Positions 33,477-44,383 of a DNA stretch of 64,000 nucleotides are shown here, piece by piece; within the stretch, counting starts at the first letter, position 1; each line of letters starts with the position of its first letter. Under the pieces are notes generated by a model. That model ran no database searches. It saw nothing but the letters and a program-made list of their open reading frames with translations, and was not told the DNA's origin. The position numbers and the translations under genes were made by a program. The stretch covers positions 1,672,905 through 1,736,904 of the forward strand of contig QANY01008646.1 of NCBI GenBank assembly GCA_003255025.1, in the 5' to 3' direction. This DNA is from Datisca glomerata (lineage: Eukaryota > Streptophyta > Magnoliopsida > Cucurbitales > Datiscaceae).

Positions 33477-33686
33477 TGTTAGTGAAGTAATTATTTAGTC
33501 ACAATGTAACTAGAGTTAGTTAAAACTCAGTTACTCTTATAGTTAAAGTTATTGTTTTGTTACTGTTAGTTTAACCTAACTAGCTCAACTTAGGTTATTA
33601 TAAGTATTGTACTAATTGCATTGTTAATGGTTAATGAGAAAATCTCATGTTTTGCATTCTCTCTCAATTTCTATCAATATCTCTCA
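33477..33686 (+). repeat. 3' LTR of the copia element
   Basis: 210 bp, TGTTAGTGAAG...TATCTCTCA, directly preceded by the polypurine tract AAAGGGAG. It is colinear with the 5' LTR but visibly diverged, including several small indels in the middle part. Confidence 0.88.
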
Positions 33687-34670
33687 GTGGGAAACACAAG
33701 TGACGCACAGGGCATTGGGTTTCTGCTTCTAACACGTCTAACGCAATGAAACGTAAAAGAATTAAAAATAGTTCAAACTTTTAAAATCATTAGGAAAAAA
33801 GTTTTTCATAATGCACCGAATACTCTACAATTAGCACCCTTCAGCCTATCACAATTACTTTTAAATAGGATTGAGAGAGAAATATTTTTTAACATAAATC
33901 ACTGTTACCTATTATATAAAATTTTAAATTGATAAGTTTTCTGATATTCTCTCTACAAAAATCATATTTATAATGTCAATTATTTACAATATATTAGTTG
34001 TGAAAATTAAGAGATAGAATTGTTTAAATAGATCAAATTTTATTAAAGAATTAGATAAGTGAATAATTAATTAACAAAAGTCATATAAGTACTAAATCAA
34101 AACACCAGGTGGAATCACATCAAACCGAATATGGCAAGGAATCGAAGCATATGACAGTTTCACAATACGAGCAACAACCAAATTGCAATATCTAGGAACA
34201 TGCCAAAGTGATATATTAATTAAAAAAGTCATTAACTCTCTATAGCAACACAAAACCTTAAGCAAAAAACATCATCAACATTTAATAGATTGAAATCTTA
34301 GTATTTGACATAACAGGTCAGAAGGTGATCAAACAGTTTTATATGTAGTCCTATTCATATTTTTATACATATTATTTATTATTGATTTTTTCAACACGTT
34401 TAATGCACGTATAGTTGGCTAGTAAGTAGAAAATCCATAAAAACTTCCCGCGATGGACGTGCAAGTTTGACAGGATGTGGATGGAGAGTTTGCGACTATG
34501 AAGAAAGAGTTTCGCACTTATGGACGGCGAGTTTCACGGCCTGAATACTTAAGGAAGTTTGTGTGACTGAGATGAACATCGGTTGAGCTCGCAGGAAAGA
34601 TAAAAATCTGCCTAAAAAATTCTAGAGCATAAATATGATATATATAGTATATGTTCATCTCAGTCAGACT
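33687..34670. other. Mixed repeat remnant between two LTR elements
   Basis: AT-rich DNA followed by a GC-richer piece (34440-34600). Apart from a LINE-like relic described separately, nothing could be identified. ATGTTCATCTCAGTCA near 34650 is the inverted match of a phrase near 34565 (TGACTGAGATGAACATC), a 14-16 bp inverted repeat. Confidence 0.4.
34092..34220 (-). pseudogene. Relic of a LINE-type RNase H domain
   Basis: The minus strand reads VPRYCNLVVARIVKLSY, then PCHIRFDVIPPGVLI and a stop. This resembles the C-terminal part of the RNase H (RVT_3) domain found at the end of plant LINE proteins, where phrases like VPRxxNxVAHxLAKxA and VPPxL are usual. Only about 40 residues remain, with no RT domain next to it. 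The match is from memory and moderate. Confidence 0.35.
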
Positions 34671-36202
34671 TGTAGGGGAGAAAAAATACCCGGGCTAAAA
34701 GCCCACTCGATAATACTTCCGAACAAAGCCTAATACTAGCATTTTTTAGGTAGAACCCACATTAAGTCCAAACCGAGGACTTCTCCATGACCGAAATCAC
34801 CATGATGACCGAGACACCCTCTACGACCAGATCGATGGACACGACCCCACCAATACGTGCATTAGTGAGGTCACACGGATGACGAGATAACCTCATACCT
34901 AGGATCGTGGCTACTCGAGATAATCGATATCATTTTTCTATCACGATAAAATATAATAATCAGTCATACAAGGAAATGATAAGCACACATCAAATCTATC
35001 AAGCAATCTCAATGGTTGTTAAAGATGAAAAGATGATAACCAAAATATCATGATCAGAGAATATTCTCCATGAATATCTCCATTCTTTATCAGAATAAGA
35101 AAGAATATACACTAAACCTAGACGTTTCACTGATATAGAAAATCATTATTAATATATTATAATTCTCATTAAACGGTAAGGAATTCTCCACACTACTACT
35201 TTTCTCTAAACACTCTAATGACTTAATCGTCAAAATGCATTAGGTGGGGCACACCCGGTACCGTGCCTATTACTTTCACGATCATTTTTTATTTTTACAG
35301 ACCCTTGGAAGAATTACCGAGCGACACGTGATTGACCCCTCGACAGTTGATGCTGACATATTTTTCACATCAACAGTTTGACGCGTCGGTGGGAACTAGA
35401 TCTCTTATTTTCCAAAATTGTCAAAAATCAAATCTACCACCACGGTCATCACTGCAGCGGGGAAACAATCCCAAAAGTGTTGAAGAATCATGAAGGAATG
35501 ATTGATAGAGAAAATTGAAGAATTTTCGTGGTCACTGTCACCATAAATTGTTCATCGTTACTGGGAGCCGCAAGTGACGTCACGAGAATCTCCTATATTT
35601 ATGAATATTGAATCTTAGATCTACAAAAAAGAAAAAAATTATTTGACTCCAAGACACCAATAAATGGACTCAAATGAAATTTTCTGGCATTTTAAGCCGT
35701 CGCTAGCCAAAATCGCACGCGCCACCATGCACCGACGTCGACGGCTCACCATCCTTACCCGAGGTCGACTTCAGCAGACCAAGTTAACCTACGTGGATCC
35801 TAAAATGTGACTCCATTAAATGAGCCCAAGAGAGCTCACTACAATGGCCCATGAGAATGAGGAGAAAGCTTAAGAAGCCCAATGCACACGGCCCAGCTTG
35901 GCATAAGCTCCAGAACCACATCAGGTTAACCCGCGGCTAGATCCACATCAGGTTGACCCGCAGCTAGATCCACATCATTTTTCAGTCACGATAAAATATA
36001 ATAATCAGTCATACAAGAAAATGATAAGCACACATCAAATCTATTAAACAATCTCAATGATTGTTAAAGAGGATAAGACAAAAATCAAAATATGCTGATC
36101 AGAGAAATATTCTCTATGAATATCTCCATTCCTGATCAGAATAAGAAAGAAGATACACGAAACTTGTACATTTGATTGATACAGAAAATTATTATTAATA
36201 TA
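34671..36202 (+). mobile_element. Ty3-gypsy remnant: LTR, PBS and a second truncated LTR copy
   Basis: A candidate LTR runs from TGTAGGGGAGAAAAAATACCC (34671) to CACATCAACA (35375). It is followed by GTTTGACGCGTCGGTGGGAA, close to the GTTTGGCGCCGTCTGTGGGAA that marks the primer-binding region of many plant gypsy elements. After about 600 bp of internal DNA without genes, a segment at 35972-36202 repeats 34931-35158 of the LTR (shared CACGATAAAATATAATAATC). This second LTR is truncated on its left, and on its right it is cut by the next element. The gag-pol genes are absent. Confidence 0.65.
35376..35396 (+). other. Gypsy primer-binding region
   Basis: GTTTGACGCGTCGGTGGGAA follows an LTR ending in CA and differs by few bases from the common plant gypsy sequence GTTTGGCGCCGTCTGTGGGAA. 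Confidence 0.65.
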
Positions 36203-38123
36203 TGTTGGTCACCCAATTTTAAGATGAAAATTTTGATCTACGAAAATTTAAAGTTGGTTCGGGAGTCGTTTGTGTGTGACAATGTCTTAGCACCCCACAA
36301 TACCCATTATAAAATGGTTATCAAATTTAATCAAATGCTATCCACTTTTTTAATTTAAGACAAAGGTTAAAAAAATTCATTTTTGAATGTCCCATTTTGT
36401 GCATTTGTATCATAAAAATGAACAAAATAAATTATCTTTAATGGGTAGTTCAAAGACCATTGAAAAATTATTTTTTGTATTCTTGTATCTTTTTAAATCA
36501 AAGCCTTATTAGAGTTATTCTCGGTATCCCAAGAATAACTCTTCACCTCAATGGTTCGAGAAGTTTGGTATCCCAAAAATCTCAAAGTCCGTCATCGGCT
36601 TTTGTTTAGTGAAAATTAAATAATGGAAGTAACAAAATTTAAATCTAATTGTTAAAATTATAATTCACACATACATGAACATTAACTCTAATAATAAGGG
36701 AATAATGCAAGAATCACATTATAAGTATGACGATATAAGAATGCTAAATAAATAAACATGTAAAGAAAATAAATGTTAATAATTCAACAAAAGGGAAGTA
36801 AAGGAATAGAGATAAAGTTATAGGATGTCAAATTATAGAAAACATAAAATGTTGAAATTATATTAAACATGCATAAAAAGTAATACATGCAAGCATAAAG
36901 TAAAAACAACACTATGTAATAAATGAAAAATTAAAGAAATTAATATATATGAAAAGCCACGGTAAAACTGTGGCTTTGCAGCTGTAACAGAGGAAGACTT
37001 TCCTTTGTTTGTTGCAATGAGGAAATAACTAATTTTTTTATAATATAATATATTATGATATAATAATAATAGTAATAATAATAATATTAAATAAATAAAT
37101 GATAAAAAAATTGAAAGAAATGTGACGAAAAACAATAGATTTTTTTAACATAAAGATGTTCATTTTTTTTTATTTTTGACTACCTAGTCTACTAATTACC
37201 ATTTTTTCTTCCTTGCTAATTAAATAGCCTCATTAATCGTTGCTAATTAAATAGCAATGTGGATGATCATGAATGATAATCAGTTCAAACAAGTGTCACA
37301 AAAATGATGAACATAATTTTTTAAAAAGAAAATACTTGTAGGAAAATTAAGAATTTCAAAACTTAGATATTTGCATAATCTTGTATAGAGATTTTACTCT
37401 CTATTTTATGCATTGTTATGTGTGAGAAATTATCCTAGGGGATCTTTGCATCAAATGTACACTTTTAACCCATTAAAGGGTTGATTCACATTGAGTTAAT
37501 TTTTTCACCCCTCAAAAGTTTTATCCTCATACTCATTAATTGAGTTGATGACAAAGACATTTCATTATCTAACTTGTAAAGAAATCATCAATGCATGAAA
37601 TTAAAGAGTTAAGATTTAAAGTAGGATAAATGATAAAGAATGAACAATCAACTTATGCATGGAAAAAAGATACAAAAGATATCAACTACATGAATATGAA
37701 GAAGAGAGATGAATAAGATATATTATGAGCAAATATACAAGACATTTAAGCTACCTTAAGAAAAAGAATGGAAGAATATGAAAATAATAAAAGTGTAGAA
37801 TCTCTTCCTCTCTCTAAAATCACCTCTCTTTCTCACTCCAATCCCTCTCTTTTTCACTCTAAAAAATGGCTTCCTTTTCTCACACTCCAAAGAGACACCC
37901 CTCAAGTGAAGACCTCACCCCTATTTTTAGGCAAAATTAGAGTTTGCTTTTTTTTACTTTTAGTCTTTTTTTCACTTTTTACTTTTTAGTCCTTGGACCA
38001 CTTTTCTTATTTTAGTATTGGACTAGTTTTCAAATTATACATATAGTCTTAGACTATTATATGAGCCAAAATATAAAGTATGTATATTTAATGTATTAGA
38101 GCGGACAAAATACGGTATCTACA
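36203..38123 (-). repeat. 3' LTR of the Tat-type element
   Basis: Read on the minus strand it starts TGTAGATACCGTATTTTGTC, a beginning shared by many Tat/Ogre LTRs, directly after the purine-rich AAAGGAGAGCAGC. It would end GGTGACCAACA at 36203, giving about 1.9 kb. It is AT-rich with no protein-coding content; a 90-codon frame (36863-37135) is a low-complexity chance frame. The inner boundary is firm, the outer one inferred from TG/CA and the break in the neighbouring LTR. Confidence 0.65.
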
Positions 38124-38140
38124 GCTGCTCTCCTTTGAGC
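38124..38140 (-). other. Polypurine tract of the Tat-type element
   Basis: The minus strand reads CTCAAAGGAGAGCAGC immediately before the LTR start; such a tract primes plus-strand DNA synthesis during reverse transcription. Confidence 0.65.
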
Positions 38141-38269
38141 ACGCTACTGATCTCAGAAGGTGTACAAATGTGTAGATAAGTATTTTGATCGGTACAAGAA
38201 AATAATATATGAAATCAGGGAATAGAAACTTCGACTAAATAAGGCTCTATGAAATGGAATGGGAGCAAA

Positions 38270-39220
38270 ATGGACCTGGATAGACATATGCTTCGACCTC
38301 GCTCAAAGCGGGTTCGATTTAACCGAGATATTTGAAAGGAAACAGACCTGGATGGATGGAGGCTTCGACCTCGACTCAGTGCGGGTTCGATTTAACCGTA
38401 AATATTTGAAACAGTAATGGACCAGGTGCTGACACCGGGCTTCGACCTCGACTCAATTCGGGTTCGATTTAACCATATTAATTGAAACGGACAAGGTGCT
38501 GACACCGGGCTTCGACCGCGACCAAGTCGGGTTCGATTTAACCGAAGATATTTGAAAGGAAAACGGACTTGGATAGACACAGGCTTCGACCCCGACTCAA
38601 TGTGGGTTCGATTTAACCGTAGATATTTGAAAGCAAAAATGGACCAGGTGCTGACACCGGGCTTCGACCTCGACTCAATTCGGGTTCGATTTAACCATAT
38701 TAATTTAAATCGACCAGGCGCTGACACTGGGCTTTGACCACAACCAAGTCAGGTTTGATTTAACGAAGATATTTGAAAGGAAAACGGACCTGGATAGACA
38801 CAGACTTTGACCTCGACTCAATGCAGGTTCGAGTTAACCGTAGATATTTGAAATTGAAATGGATCAGGTGCTGATACTAGGCTTCGACCTCGACTCAATT
38901 TGGGTTCGATTTAACCATATTAATTGAAATGGACCAGGCGCTGACACCAGGCTTCGACCGTGACCAAGTCGGGTTTGATTTAACCGAATATATTTGAAAG
39001 AAAAACGGACCTGGATAGACACAGGCTTTGACCTCGACTCAATGTGGGTTCGATTTAATCATATTAATTGAAATGGACCAAGCGCTGATACCGGGCTTCG
39101 ACCACGACAAAGTCGGGTTCGATTTAACCGAAGATATTTGAAAGAAAAACGGACCTGGATAGACACAAACTTCGACCTCGACTCAGTTCGAGTTCGATTT
39201 AACCATATTAATTGATGTTG
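38270..39220 (-). repeat. Minisatellite in the 3' UTR of the Tat-type element
   Basis: About thirteen units of roughly 66-80 bp share the core GGCTTCGACCTCGACTCAA followed by GGGTTCGATTTAACC. Two sub-types alternate: one with ACGGACCTGGATAGACACAG and AGATATTTGAAAG, the other with GACCAGGTGCTGACACCGGG and CATATTAATTGAAA. The array therefore has a higher-order dimer or trimer pattern. Tandem repeats at this position are known in Tat elements and can seed genomic satellites. Frames reading through it are only translated repeats. Confidence 0.9.
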
Positions 39221-40020
39221 AAGTTGACTTATGCAAGTCTCATGACAACAAAAGCTAGACTAATGCATGCTTTAAATGTTGGAAAGTCATGTGTGAATTT
39301 CGAAAGAATATCATTAAGTGATTCATGCACCTGAATTTGTCAAAACAACTAATGTGGTGTATGTCTATGCATTGTAATTCTTGAACATAAATGTAAAGTG
39401 GTGATTTTGAATGCATGCATGATTGTGAATCTTTATAAGAAAATTATATGATGATTTTTTAGCCATATCCAACACCCTTTCGAACAATCATTTGGCCTAG
39501 GATCATTGGCTCGCAATGAAGTATCGAACATACTTTTAGAAAAATGATACATCCTTATTTATTAGTTTATGCCCCAGTATTTGGCTCCATGTCAGTGGTG
39601 AATAATTTCTCTGCTTCTCTTATGTACTTCTAATTAGGTAATCCTCTAATTGGCTTTAGCTTTTGTCATGCGCATATTGATCTTTCTCGTGATGACTTTT
39701 TAGATTTTACTTTGCACTCAGATCATCTTTCTTAATTCCAATTTTTTTTTCAATTAGCTTTCACCTAAACAAGTTTATGCTTCTGAGTTATTTCAAGAGT
39801 AATTAATGATATCTTAGAACTGAGAGGAATAAGAAATAATGGAAATAAGGAGAAGATGAAGTATATGTATTTGTCAACTGAGAAATATAAAAGACTCTTC
39901 ATTGATGATGAACAATGTTTACAAACGATGGTTTGGAAAAAGAAAAAAAATGGAGGAAGAATTTCTCCAGTATTCGAGACAGTTTTTTTTAAACATTTTT
40001 TTGCCTAACTTCATTTTTCC
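39221..40020 (-). other. 3' UTR of the Tat-type element between integrase and minisatellite
   Basis: No coding feature or named repeat. AT-rich; consistent with the long untranslated region of this lineage. Confidence 0.45.
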
Positions 40021-40025
40021 CATAC

Positions 40026-41504
40026 TTAGAGCGGGCAAATGAAGTACTTCTTGACTGTATCAGAATTAACTGTGTGTGGTAAATAATCTCCATCCATGTT
40101 TGTTAGCATGTGAGCTCCTCCCGAGAAAGCCTTCTTGACAATGAAAGGTCCTTCATAATTTAGAGTCCACTTCCCCCGATGATCCTTTTGATATGGGAGT
40201 ATCTTTTTTAACACCAAGTCTCTTTCTCGAAAACATCGGGGATGCAATTTTTTGTCATATGCGTGCATCATTTTTCTTTGATATAATTGCCCTCTACATA
40301 ATGCAGTCAATCTTTTTTCCTCGATGAAATTCAATTGCTCATATCGTGTTTGTACTCACTCTGCTTCTTCTAATTTCACCTCCATTAAGACTCTGAGGGA
40401 GGGAATTTCCACCTCAATTGGAAGGACTACTTCCACGCCATATACCAAAAAGAATGGCGTTGCCCCAGTTGATGTTCGGACTGATGTGCGGTACCCATGC
40501 AGTGCAAATGGGAGCATCTTATGCCAATCCTTATAAACCTCCATCATCTTCTCTATGATCCTTTTTATGTTCTAATTGGTTGCTTCCACTGCTCCGTTCA
40601 TTTTCGGACGATAAGGAGATAAATTATAATGTTAAATTTTGAATTGCTCACATAATTCTTTCATCATCTTATTATTTAAATTTATCCCATTATCTATGAT
40701 GATCCTTCCAGGTAGACCATATCGACAAATTATCTCCTTTTTAATAAACTTAACAACCGCACTTCTGGTTACACTCGAATAAGAACTTGTCTCCACCCAT
40801 TTGGTAAAATAATGTATAGAGACCAAAATGAAACGATGCCCGATAGAGGTTTTGGTTGTGATGGGATCAATGACGTCTATGCCCCACATAGAGAATGGCC
40901 AAAGTGAGGCCATGACATGTAAAGGGGATGCGGCTACATGAATTTTATCCGCATAAATTTAACATTTATGACATTTCTCGGCGTACTTGATGAAGTTAGA
41001 TTCTAGAGTTAACCGATAATATCCTGCTCTCAAGATTTGTTTGGCCATCATATGTCCATTAGCATGAACTCCACAAATTCTTTCGTGAACTTCCTCTATG
41101 ATTTGATTCACTTCCCTTACATCAACACATCTTAAGAGCACCATGTCATGGTTTCTTTTGTAGAGTATTTCACCATTCAAGAAAAAACCCGTGGACAATC
41201 TTCAAATAGTGCGTTTATCATTCTCAGAAGTTTTGGATGGATATTCTCCATTCTTTATATACTGCTTGATGTTGTAATACCATGGTCTTGTGTCTGGCTC
41301 TTCTTCAATACTCATACAGTGAGCAGGAAAATCTCGTTTCTCAAATTTTATGGGTTGCACTTCTTCCTTAAAGTCTGCAGTGAACATGGATGCCAGAGTT
41401 GCCAGTGCATCTGCAATTTGATTATTCTCTTGGGGTATATGGTCCAATGAGATCACTTCAAAAGTTTGGCTTAGCTTAATTACATGTTTGTTGTAAGGTA
41501 CCAT
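40026..41504 (-). pseudogene. Tat-type integrase remnant
   Basis: The zinc-finger part (41198-40959) shows EVHERICGVHANGHMMAKQI and ends AEKCHKC. The catalytic core carries Asp in MWGIDVID, Asp in IIIDNGINLN and, in another frame, Glu in SPYRPKMNGAVEATN, so the D-D-E triad can be traced. The C-terminal part (40334-40026) has LHPRCFRERDLVLKKIL and KWTLNYEGPFIVKKAFSGGA. The preceding segment (41504-41202) has IPQENNQIADALATLASM. Frames are interrupted at several points. Confidence 0.85.
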
Positions 41505-41537
41505 CTTGGAGTCTCTAGCTTTCCATTCCCCGTTTAG

Positions 41538-42420
41538 TTATCGTATCACCAATAACGAATCTTCGTACACTCGAAGTTTCCTTATTTTCATATCATAAGC
41601 TGCTTGAATTCCCATAGAACATGCCTCATATTCTGCCACATTGTTTGTATAGTCAAAGCATAGTTTTGCCGTGCATGGGAACAACTTTCTCTCGGGAGAT
41701 ATGAGGATTGCCCCAATTCCATGTCCTACATCATTAGACGCGCCATAAAAAACATTGTCCACAATTCTGGATCCATAGATTCTCCTTCATTTTTTAATAT
41801 GACTGATATGTTCTCATCAGAAAAATCAAACTTCATAGGCTCATAATCTTGCATTGGTTGATTTGCAAGATAATCAGCAAATACACTTCATTTTATTGAT
41901 TTTCTCGTGACATAAATAATATCATATTCTGTGAGCAACATTTGCCATTTAGCGATTCGCCCAGAAAGTGATGGCTTTTCAAAGATATATTTGATTAGAT
42001 CCATCTTTGAAATTAACCAAGTGATGTGGTATAACATGTATTGTCTAAGTCGATGAGCAACCCAGGCCAATGCACAACACGTTTTCTCCAACATCGAATA
42101 ATTAGCCTCATAATTTGTAAACCTTTTGCTTAAATACTAAATTGTTTGTTCTTTCCTTCTAGAAGCGTCATGCTGACCAAGTGCGCAACCCATGGTTTTT
42201 CTGTTACTGTAAGATACAAAATGAGTGGACGCCCTGGAGTTGGAGGAACAAGTATAGGCGGATTTTGCAAGTATTGCTTGATCTTCTCAAAAGCAATTTG
42301 ACAATCATCATTCCATCCTTTTGTATCACTTTTACGGAGAAGTTTAAAGATAGGTTCACAAGTTACAGTTAGCTGCGAGATGAACCGTGCTATGTAATTT
42401 AATCTCCCCAAGAAACCTCT
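41538..42420 (-). pseudogene. Tat-type RT end and dual RNase H remnant
   Basis: From 42420 down: GFLGRLNYIARFISQLT and WNDDCQIAFEKIKQYLQNPP (RT connection), KPWVAHLV and KTCCALAWVAHRLRQYML with IAKWQMLLTEYDIIYV (first RNase H), then FYGASNDVGHGIGAILISPE, NNVAEYEACSMGI and RVYEDSLLVI (second, archaeal-type RNase H). In relatives the first and third phrases of the second domain carry catalytic Asp as FDGAS and VYGDS; here the first reads FYGAS, so a catalytic Asp is lost. The frame also breaks several times. Confidence 0.85.
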
Positions 42421-42944
42421 ATGTTAGCACATTTACCAGGGGGCATCCCCACGAAAGGGAACTCGATGGGTCAGGGAGCTGGTCATACTCCCACTATACC
42501 GCTAGGAAGAATGGTTTGAGACAAGTCAACACTCACCTCTGAGTAGATTGCGAAGCTGGAAGTGTCTTACTGCTAAGGAAAATGTGAAGTTTCAAGACGG
42601 ACGCCCTGACCACGAAGCGAGTTAGAGCTCTCAGATACTCCCATCTCATCGGAGCCGCCAAGATCAGAAACTCCCCACAGCTCCCTATCTTGGAGTTAAG
42701 GAAGTGGCCCTCCTTGAAACGACCGACGTTGAAGCATAAAGGACAATGTGCCCATCAACACTTGCTAGATAAGAACTCCCCTCCGCTCATTTAGGAGTAT
42801 TTATATATTGTCCTTTTTTCTGGAAAATCTACTTTTTTGAAAAAATAAAATGCGTGGAAAAATTGTTTGCTTGTGATCTTCTCGTGATCCTGCAAGTCTC
42901 CAATGATCGACTTTTCTACCACGTGCGACGACAGGATAAACAAA

Positions 42945-43360
42945 AAGTGATGACTGGTGAGCACTCTAGCTTGACAATTGGGATAAATAAAAAGTGATGA
43001 CTGGCGAGCACTCTAGCTCGACAGTCGGGATAATTAAAAAGTGATGACTAGCGAGCATTCTAGCTCGATAGTCGGGATAAATAAAAAGTGATGACTCGCG
43101 AGCCCTCTAGCTCAACAATATGGATAAACAAAAGTGGTGATTAGCGAGCACTCTAGCTCAACAGATTGAAATAAACAAATAGTGATGAATGACGAGCACT
43201 CTAGCTCGACAGCCGGGACAAACAAAAAGTCATGTATAGCGAGCACTTTAGCTTGGTAGTCAGGATAAACAAAGAGTGGTGATTGGTGAGGTCTCCGAGC
43301 CTGCAATTTGGGATTCAACAAGTGATGACTGGCAAGGTCCCCAAGCCCGTTGGTCAAGAT
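42945..43360. repeat. Minisatellite 1 (about 47-bp unit)
   Basis: Roughly eight to nine imperfect units built on GTGATGACTGGCGAGCACTC, TAGCTCGACAGTCGGGATAA and a short A-rich spacer. Units diverge towards the right end, where GAGGTCTCCGAGCC and AAGGTCCCCAAGCC replace the core. Confidence 0.88.
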
Positions 43361-43367
43361 TCAACAA

Positions 43368-43850
43368 GTGATGTCTGCCGAGCACTCATGCTTGTAAACA
43401 AGATCAAGGATCTAGCCAGAGCAGACACGCCTGGCTAGATATTGACAAGTGATGTTTGCCGAACATTCATACTCATAGACAAGATCAAAGATCTAGCCAG
43501 AGCAAACACGCCTGACAAGATATAGATAAGTTGATGTCTGTCGAGCACTCATACTCGTAGACGAGATCAAGGATCTAGCTAGAGTAGACACGCCTGACTA
43601 GATATCGATAAGTGATGTTTGCCGAGCATTCATGCTTGTAGACAAAATCAATGATCTAGCTCGAGCAGACACACATGACCAGCTATCGACAAGTGATGTC
43701 TGCCGAGGACTCGGCTATTGATAAAACAGGCACGCCGGGCTAGACATCAAAGTGATGTCTATCGAGCACCTTAGCTCGCAGAAGGGATCGAGGATCTAGT
43801 TAGAGCAGACATATCTGGCTAGACGTACCGAGCATTATAGCTCGAAAGAG
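43368..43850. repeat. Minisatellite 2 (about 80-bp unit)
   Basis: About five to six imperfect units with GTGATGTCTGCCGAGCACTC, GACAAGATCAAGGATCTAGC and AGAGCAGACACGCCTGGCTA. The opening words GTGATG and CGAGCACTC are shared with minisatellite 1, so the second array seems to have grown out of the first by unit extension. Confidence 0.88.
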
Positions 43851-44383
43851 AAGGATAATGCCTTTTGACAAGCACTTCAGCTCAAGGGTTTATCCAGGAC
43901 AAGAACACCTAGATATGCGATAAAAGATCAAGGCCCTCTAAGTCCTTTCCAGCTCAGGATGACAAGAGCGGGCCAGTAAAAGTTAATAAGGATACAAAGC
44001 TCGGCATAATAACCAGAATGACTACATAGTTCAGGATGAAGGTCTCGTCCAGATCAAATTAAAGCTAGACTAAGGAAAAAAAATTCCTTCTACTTGAGGT
44101 ATGTTATGACAAAGGAAGTAAACAAGAGTAGAGCCGAAAGAAGGGGTCAGGAATTAAGAAAGTTCATTCTCATTAATAAGGAGAAATGATCACAAATACA
44201 AGCGAAATTACAAAGATCTCATCCCCAGGTAGAGGGCTAACCCCCTCCTTAGACTAACTTAAAAATAAAAGACCCACCCCGCACGTCGGGGCCGATGGTC
44301 GAGAGGTTTCCACAGCTTTCTTGAACTCTTCTAAGGTCTTGATGGTTCCAATCGCTCTTTAGTCGAGGACGCAGGATCACGAC

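Larger units (their letters stand above)
28747..33686 (+). mobile_element. Ty1-copia LTR retrotransposon, full-length but inactive
   Basis: The two LTRs (28747-28954 and 33477-33686) share long stretches such as CTAACTAGCTCAACTTAGG and TTATTATAAGTATTGTAC but differ at many sites, so the insertion is old. Both begin TG and end CA. A PBS (TGGTAACAAAGTGAAGG) follows the left LTR and a PPT (AAAGGGAG) precedes the right one. Gag, protease, integrase and reverse transcriptase/RNase H are in copia order but split by many stops and frameshifts. A matching target-site duplication was not found; GCACAG occurs near both ends but does not fit the TG/CA ends. Confidence 0.92.
36203..42420 (-). mobile_element. 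Tat-lineage Ty3-gypsy element, minus strand, 5' part missing
   Basis: On the minus strand the order is end of RT, RNase H, a second RNase H, integrase zinc finger, integrase core, 3' UTR minisatellite, polypurine tract and 3' LTR. Two RNase H-like domains and a tandem-repeat-bearing 3' UTR are known marks of the Tat (Ogre/Retand) lineage. Gag, protease and most of RT, plus the 5' LTR, are absent: coding sequence stops abruptly at 42420, where an LTR-like sequence begins. The left LTR end cuts into the second LTR of the neighbouring gypsy remnant, so this element inserted later. Confidence 0.8.
42422..44383 (-). repeat. LTR-like block with TATA box and two minisatellites
   Basis: Abuts the broken Tat coding region with TGTTAGCACATTTACC on the plus strand, so on the minus strand it ends ...TGTGCTAACA, as an LTR would. 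The minus strand has ATATATAAATACTCC (42794-42808 region), a good TATA box, followed by a GC-richer transcribed-looking segment. Further upstream on that strand lie two tandem arrays. No proteins are encoded. It could be the 3' LTR or UTR of another gypsy element; its other boundary is unknown. Confidence 0.5.

Noticed and set aside
28747..33691. GCACAG as target-site duplication of the copia element
   Set aside because: The word occurs at both sides, but at positions that do not fit the TG...CA LTR ends, so it is probably coincidental.
38392..38737. Open frames of 111 and 61 codons across the Tat minisatellite
   Set aside because: They are periodic translations of the tandem repeat and not genes.
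42945..43850. Possible CRISPR-like array of regularly spaced repeats
   Set aside because: Repeats are directly adjacent tandem units without unique spacers, in a plant retrotransposon context; they are minisatellites.
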